Assembly: GCA_030825825.1 (NCBI GenBank)
Contig: JAPJPE010000046.1
Span: 1-9,512 of the forward strand
DNA length: 9,512 nucleotides
Direction of reading: 5' to 3'
From: Streptococcus sp.
GTDB taxonomy: Bacteria > Bacillota > Bacilli > Lactobacillales > Streptococcaceae
Shown: piece by piece, positions 6,233 through 9,512 of the stretch
Numbering within the stretch: the stretch's first letter is position 1
Layout of the letters: each line of letters opens with the position of its first letter
Notes under the pieces: generated by a model
What the model was told of the DNA's origin: nothing
Database searches by the model: none
What the model saw: the letters and a program-made list of their open reading frames with translations, nothing else
Translations under genes and position numbers: made by a program

Positions 6233-7432
6233 TTATTCCGTCTTTGTCCCCTTATTTAATAGCTTGCCCATTTTCCTCAATCCAATCAGTAAGAGAGGGA
6301 AAGATAGGAGGGTCACAAGGCCTAGTACAAGGAAAACAGCTACAAATCCACAAGTATCGATGAACCAACCAGTCAGAGGGAAAATCACAATCATAGACAA
6401 ACTAAACATCATGGAGTTTATACTAAGCATGGTTGCTCGTACACTGGAAGGCAAATAAACTTGTAAATCATTGTAGTATATAGGTTGATAAACTGCATAA
6501 AGGGCATTGGTCAAGAGATAGACGCTTAGATAGGCGAATGGAGTCTTAAAAGCTACCAACAGCAAGGCCAAGCCTGTCAGTGCAACCAGAATCGGGAAGA
6601 CTTGATTGCTATTCCATTTCTTCCCAATTTGACTAGCTAAATAAACTGCTAGAAGATTGAATCCACTACCAATCAACATAATGAGTGAAACTTGCCAACT
6701 GGCTAGGTCACTGATTTTCTGTTGGTAGTAAAAATAAAACATACACATAATGGTCCCTACCAGCTGATAGGTCAGCATCCAATAAAACAAGACTGGTTTT
6801 TCCTGCCATTCTTGTTTCACTACCACCAATATCCGTTTTAAGGTCAGACTATTTCTTTCCTCTCTCTTGCTCTCTGGCTCTTTCATCAGATAAATCAAGA
6901 GAATGGAAAGTAATGAAAGACCTATGGCAATATGATAGGTCCAAGACAATGCCCCATGAACAAAGAGACCGGCTACTACTGTTCCTAAGGTTCGGGTGAC
7001 TTCAGCCACTCCGGACAAAAAGCTAGAAATCTGAAGATAACGATCCTTTTGACCTGCTTCTACCGCCGAATCAAACAAGAAAGCAGTACTAGTCCCCGAG
7101 TCAAAATTGTAGGACCAAGCATTAACCATCATAGCCATTGCATAGATCCAGAAATTCCCTTGACCAAGTAAGATCAAGATAGATGACACAATACTGGCTA
7201 TGCGAGCTAAATAGAGATTGGTTTTGTAACTAAATCGATCGGCCAACATGCCTGATGGAATTTCGCTCAATAGACTAGTACCATGAAAGATACTCTCTAA
7301 TAGCCCGATCTGAAGCAAGGAAAGACCATTTTGAATGAAAAATAAAATCCAGAAACTAGTGATTCCAAAATAAGATGTGAATTCCAGACCTGCTAAGAGT
7401 GGAATATTGCGTTTGTAAGTTCTTTTAAACAT
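6233..7432 (-). CDS. Major facilitator superfamily transporter, probable efflux pump
   Basis: A 399-residue integral membrane protein with about twelve hydrophobic segments and a charged central loop (EPESKREERNSLTLKR region) dividing two six-helix halves. The loop between helices 2 and 3 has the MFS motif A form GMLADRFSYK (residues 61-70, D65/R66). This fold moves small solutes by proton-coupled transport; the substrate is unknown, and efflux is a guess from the motif and the neighbouring regulator. The start at 7432 has AGAGGAAG a few bases upstream. A weak -10 (TAAAAT, plus 7455-7460) is near the gene, and a relic asnS promoter at 7698-7706 also points this way. It is divergent from the MocR regulator, a common arrangement for a regulator and its target. 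No convincing minus-strand terminator follows the stop at 6233. Confidence 0.9.
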   Translation of the reverse strand: MFKRTYKRNIPLLAGLEFTSYFGITSFWILFFIQNGLSLLQIGLLESIFHGTSLLSEIPSGMLADRFSYKTNLYLARIASIVSSILILLGQGNFWIYAMAMMVNAWSYNFDSGTSTAFLFDSAVEAGQKDRYLQISSFLSGVAEVTRTLGTVVAGLFVHGALSWTYHIAIGLSLLSILLIYLMKEPESKREERNSLTLKRILVVVKQEWQEKPVLFYWMLTYQLVGTIMCMFYFYYQQKISDLASWQVSLIMLIGSGFNLLAVYLASQIGKKWNSNQVFPILVALTGLALLLVAFKTPFAYLSVYLLTNALYAVYQPIYYNDLQVYLPSSVRATMLSINSMMFSLSMIVIFPLTGWFIDTCGFVAVFLVLGLVTLLSFPLLLIGLRKMGKLLNKGTKTE

Positions 7433-7573
7433 TGTTCTTCCTCTTTCAATTGATATTTTAAGTGTTTCTAAAAGACTTACCTAGATTTGCCTACATTTTC
7501 TCCACCTCTTTCATTGATCGTAAAAAGTTATGTAGTTGTTTATGGTTATAAAGGTTTGATTCGATGCATCACA

Positions 7574-7623
7574 TACAGATACAGAACTGCTTACAGATAG
7601 GTCTTGTACCAGCCATACAGATA
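7574..7623. repeat. Three direct repeats of TACAGATA in the transporter/MocR gap
   Basis: Identical 8-mers at 7574-7581, 7592-7599 and 7616-7623 (TATCTGTA on the minus strand), with start-to-start distances of 18 and 24 bases. They lie within the asnS relic, where the real asnS sequence does not have them at the alignable position. MocR-family regulators often bind direct repeats, so these are candidate operators. Function is inferred. Confidence 0.5.
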
Positions 7624-7697
7624 AGCATCTGTTCAATCCCGCACCCCAATACACTGTGCGCTACTGTACCTTATTTACGGAAGACACTACGATCTTC

Positions 7698-7706
7698 ATT
7701 CTATCA
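7698..7706 (-). promoter_or_regulatory. Relic asnS promoter facing the transporter gene
   Basis: TGATAGAAT on the minus strand aligns with the asnS extended -10 TGATACAAT. The spacing of TG to the hexamer is retained, with one base changed. If active, it would start near 7691 and give the transporter gene a leader of about 260 bases containing the TATCTGTA repeats. Confidence 0.35.
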
Positions 7707-7808
7707 TAAAAAGTCGTACGGTACTAGATTCTACCTATGAAAACAAGAGTTTTAAAAGAAAACCATCTTCAAATCATTTTCAGAGTGGTATTTTTGTGAT
7801 TATTTCTG

Positions 7809-7814
7809 TACAAT
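7809..7814 (+). promoter_or_regulatory. -10 box of the MocR regulator gene (TACAAT)
   Basis: TACAAT with a predicted start point near 7821, a 22-base leader before the ATG at 7843. The -35 region is weak (TGGTAT at 17 bases), so an activator or autoregulation is possible. Confidence 0.5.
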
Positions 7815-7842
7815 AGAAAAAAACTGTATGGGGACAGTCAAA

Positions 7843-9132
7843 ATGAAGACGAGCAAATACCAAGAAATTATTCATGTTCTAAAAAAAGCCATTCAAAACG
7901 GAGAACTGGTGACCGGTCAGAAAATTCCCTCCGTTCGCCAGCTAGCTAGTCAATTTTCTTGTAGTAAGGATACGGTGCAACGGGCCCTGCTGGATTTAAC
8001 CTACCAGCACTTTCTCTACGCAAAACCTCAAAGTGGCTACTATGTTTTGGAGCAGGAACCTGACCAACATGAGGATCTTCCACTAAAATTAGAGAAAGAC
8101 CGCAACCAGGCTTTTGAAGATTTCCGGACCTGTATCAATGAAACCTTGATTGGTCGTGAGAATTATCTCTTTAATAATTTTTCAGACCAAGCAGGATTAC
8201 CAGAAGTACGCCAATCGATTCAAGGCTTATTGAAGGAAGAAAGCATTTATACGACTGCGGATCAGATCGTTTTGACTTCTGGTACACAACAGGCACTCAA
8301 TATCCTCAGCCAAATTGACTTTCCCAATAAAAAATCTCAGATCTTGATTGAGCAGCCGACTTATCATCGAATGAATCAACTCTTAGATTCGCAGCAACTT
8401 GCCTACCGGACCATTCAACGAAATTTAACGGGAATTGACCTCGAGGAACTCGAAGAGATTTTTAAGAGTGGCCACATCAAATTTTTCTATACGATCCCCC
8501 GTTTTCACTACCCACTTGGTCATAGCTATTCTACCAAGGAGAAAGAAGCAATCTTGCAACTAGCTGATCAATATGATGTCTACCTTGTCGAGGACGATTA
8601 TTTGGGAGACCTTGATGACCGCAATGCTCCTTCTTTTCATTATCTAGATCGCAATAATCGAGTTATCTATATCAAGTCTTTTTCGACCAATCTCTTTTCT
8701 GCTCTTCGCATTACTTCCATGATCCTTCCCCAAGCCCTTCTTAAACCTGTCTTGACCTATAAGACAATTCTGGACTATGATAGCAACCTTATTATGCAAA
8801 AGGCTTTGAGCCTCTATATCGATAATGGTATGTATCTGACCAATAAAAAGCGACTCCTCGCTAGAAAAAAAGAGGAAGAAGAAAATCTGAAGACTTTGAT
8901 GGATCAGTCTTCTCTTCTACCTTATCTGACCCTGACCCACGATGGGGTCCTAGTAGATCTTCATCAGGTCAAATCTCTTGCTGCCTTAAAACACAGTGGA
9001 CTCTCTCTTGATTTCTTTGAAGCAGCCTACATTACTCCTTGTCCCTATCAACTAGCAAAAATCCAATCAGCAGATGTTGCCAAAGTTTTACCAAAGCTGA
9101 CGCCTTTTTTTGAAAGAGAAACCCTCGTATAG
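7843..9132 (+). CDS. MocR-type GntR regulator with aminotransferase-like domain lacking the PLP lysine
   Basis: A 429-residue protein with an N-terminal GntR winged helix (about residues 1-68, helix-turn-helix at IPSVRQLASQFSCSKDTVQRA), a short linker, and a fold type I aminotransferase-like domain. Family landmarks are LTSGTQQALNIL, IEQPTYH, YTIPRFHYPLG (the MocR counterpart of SHQYPTG) and VEDDY. At the cofactor lysine site (usual form SFSK.L..LR) the sequence is SFSTNLFSALRI, with Thr near residue 282. The C-terminal substrate-binding Arg is also not evident. The protein may therefore sense a ligand without a covalent PLP aldimine, or be impaired. I chose the ATG at 7843 over 7828: it has GGGG 9 bases upstream and a normal MKTSKYQEII start. 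The divergent MFS gene is the likely target, in the manner of GabR or PdxR loci. Confidence 0.9.
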   Translation: MKTSKYQEIIHVLKKAIQNGELVTGQKIPSVRQLASQFSCSKDTVQRALLDLTYQHFLYAKPQSGYYVLEQEPDQHEDLPLKLEKDRNQAFEDFRTCINETLIGRENYLFNNFSDQAGLPEVRQSIQGLLKEESIYTTADQIVLTSGTQQALNILSQIDFPNKKSQILIEQPTYHRMNQLLDSQQLAYRTIQRNLTGIDLEELEEIFKSGHIKFFYTIPRFHYPLGHSYSTKEKEAILQLADQYDVYLVEDDYLGDLDDRNAPSFHYLDRNNRVIYIKSFSTNLFSALRITSMILPQALLKPVLTYKTILDYDSNLIMQKALSLYIDNGMYLTNKKRLLARKKEEEENLKTLMDQSSLLPYLTLTHDGVLVDLHQVKSLAALKHSGLSLDFFEAAYITPCPYQLAKIQSADVAKVLPKLTPFFERETLV

Positions 9133-9152
9133 ACTATACGAGGGTCTTCTTA
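9121..9152. terminator. Bidirectional terminator containing the MocR stop codon
   Basis: ACCCTCGTAT (9121-9130) and ATACGAGGGT (9136-9145) form a perfect 10-bp stem with a 5-base loop. T-rich sequence follows on both strands (CTTCTTATTT on plus; TTTCTCTTTC on minus). The left arm codes for the last residues of the regulator, and the TAG straddles stem and loop. Confidence 0.85.
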
Positions 9153-9398
9153 TTTCTTTAAGTGCTCATAGACAAGTTTGGCATTTTGAAGGCCAATCCG
9201 ATAGTCGATGCGAATTAAGCGAATCGCTTCCATCTCTGGTTCTTTGAGGTACTTCTCTTTTTGTTCCTTGGAGATGCTACCTGGTTTTAGAAGATAATAG
9301 GTGAATTGATTTCTAACTTTAGTAAGCTCTACTTGAAGGGTGAAATAAAGTCCAAATAAGACAATAACAACTCCCATTAGGATGAGATCGTTTGACAT
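9150..9398 (-). CDS. Small single-pass membrane protein of unknown function
   Basis: An 82-residue protein that I do not recognise. Residues about 4-22 (LILMGVVIVLFGLYFTLQV) form one membrane segment. The rest is a soluble, highly charged tail with helix-forming stretches (EQKEKYLKEPEMEAIRLIR) ending in HLKK. The start is supported by GGAAG eight bases upstream (AAAAGGAAGCAACAATC before ATG), and a promoter-like pair lies further upstream. It is transcribed alone, convergent with the MocR gene, and they share the terminator at 9121-9152. Good ribosome binding site, promoter and terminator argue that it is real. Confidence 0.8.
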   Translation of the reverse strand: MSNDLILMGVVIVLFGLYFTLQVELTKVRNQFTYYLLKPGSISKEQKEKYLKEPEMEAIRLIRIDYRIGLQNAKLVYEHLKK

Positions 9399-9430
9399 GA
9401 TTGTTGCTTCCTTTTTCTGTTCTTTTCTTT

Positions 9431-9459
9431 ATTTTACAGCTTTCAAGCAAGAAAAACAA
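9431..9459 (-). promoter_or_regulatory. Promoter of the small membrane protein gene
   Basis: On the minus strand, TTGTTT (plus 9454-9459), a 17-base spacer, and TAAAAT (plus 9431-9436). The -35 is formed by the T-rich tail of the hairpin just upstream. Confidence 0.5.
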
Positions 9460-9497
9460 GAGGCTGGGACAAAAGTCCTAGCCTCTTAATTGTTTTT
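9458..9497. terminator. Streptococcal GAGGCTGGGAC-type hairpin, bidirectional terminator
   Basis: AAGAGGCTGGGAC (9458-9470) pairs with GTCCTAGCCTCTT (9475-9487) over 13 bp with one G-T pair and an AAAA loop. T-rich tracts lie on both sides (ATTGTTTTT on plus, GTTTTTCTT on minus). This hairpin type recurs between genes in many streptococci. The remaining bases to 9512 (GGATTGTCGAGCAAG) are non-coding as far as visible and may be the edge of a longer repeated element. Confidence 0.8.
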
Positions 9498-9512
9498 GGA
9501 TTGTCGAGCAAG

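Larger units (their letters stand above)
7546..7798 (-). pseudogene. asnS: Decayed, internally deleted second copy of asnS with its upstream region
   Basis: On the minus strand, 7613-7679 aligns without gaps to plus positions 1-67 of the real asnS. The codons give RK*GTVAHSVLG then CGIEQM, where asnS has [12 protein letters not shown] then IGIERM, with a stop replacing Tyr. Further on, AGT and a final HRIKP followed by a stop at 7546-7548 match the known streptococcal AsnRS C-terminus, with small indels between. In the other direction, from about 7678, the sequence jumps to the region upstream of asnS: 7699-7748 matches 1331-1380 at 40 of 50 bases. Similarity then fades through the terminator area to about 7798. 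About 1.24 kb of coding sequence is therefore missing. It cannot encode a synthetase. It fills most of the gap between the divergent transporter and MocR genes. Confidence 0.85.

Noticed and set aside
6165..6458. Plus-strand open frame of 97 codons
   Set aside because: Most of it is antisense to the transporter 3' end; no Shine-Dalgarno site and a composition typical of an antisense shadow.
7488..7510. On the minus strand, GAGGTGG then ATG immediately followed by TAG (start-stop mini-ORF) before the transporter
   Set aside because: It could be a leftover start of a gene that once followed the asnS relic, or chance. Nothing in the window allows a test, so it is not annotated.
7574..7623. Three repeats as a CRISPR array
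   Set aside because: Repeat units are only 8 bases with unequal short spacing inside pseudogene sequence; no cas genes.
7828..7842. ATG at 7828 as the start of the MocR regulator
   Set aside because: No Shine-Dalgarno site and only about 7 bases of leader. The ATG at 7843 has a G-rich site upstream and a family-like N-terminus.

Overview
The window looks like a low-GC Firmicute chromosome, most likely an oral Streptococcus of the Mitis/Sanguinis type. The reasons are strong Shine-Dalgarno sites, extended -10 promoters, a near-canonical streptococcal AsnRS, the Bacillota gene order ypmB-aspB-asnS, and a GAGGCTGGGAC-type hairpin of a kind common between streptococcal genes. The species is inferred, not proven. 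There is no rRNA, tRNA, CRISPR array or prophage.

Left part (1-3118, minus strand): a housekeeping cluster read right to left. It holds a small membrane-anchored YpmB-like protein, an AspB-type aspartate aminotransferase 16 bases downstream, a strong terminator, and then asnS with its own extended -10 promoter. asnS runs off the left edge and lacks its last codons. The middle part (3119-5810) holds a MarR regulator (plus), the peroxide-stress protein YaaA (minus), and a divergent pair of overlapping plus-strand genes, a DUF1836 protein and a hemolysin III/PAQR-type membrane protein. Four genes here (ypmB-like, marR, yaaA, DUF1836) have a good -10 box exactly six bases before the start codon and no Shine-Dalgarno site, so all four are predicted to make leaderless mRNAs.

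Right part (5811-9512): accessory DNA. A 272-bp relic of an IS3-family element sits just behind the hemolysin III gene. It keeps both end sequences and the C-terminal codons of its transposase, and its left-end hairpin appears to serve as the terminator of hemolysin III. Next come an MFS efflux-type transporter (minus) and a divergent MocR-type GntR regulator (plus). The 410-bp gap between them is not random spacer. It carries a decayed second copy of asnS (the last ~44 codons plus the asnS promoter/terminator region), from which about 1.24 kb appears to have been deleted between short CGAAG repeats. Inside this relic are three copies of TACAGATA (TATCTGTA on the minus strand) and a retained asnS-like -10 facing the transporter.

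The most interesting unit is transporter - asnS relic - MocR regulator. The regulator has Thr where the PLP-binding Lys is expected, and its likely control region is built from pseudogene DNA. A small single-pass membrane protein gene and a bidirectional hairpin close the window.
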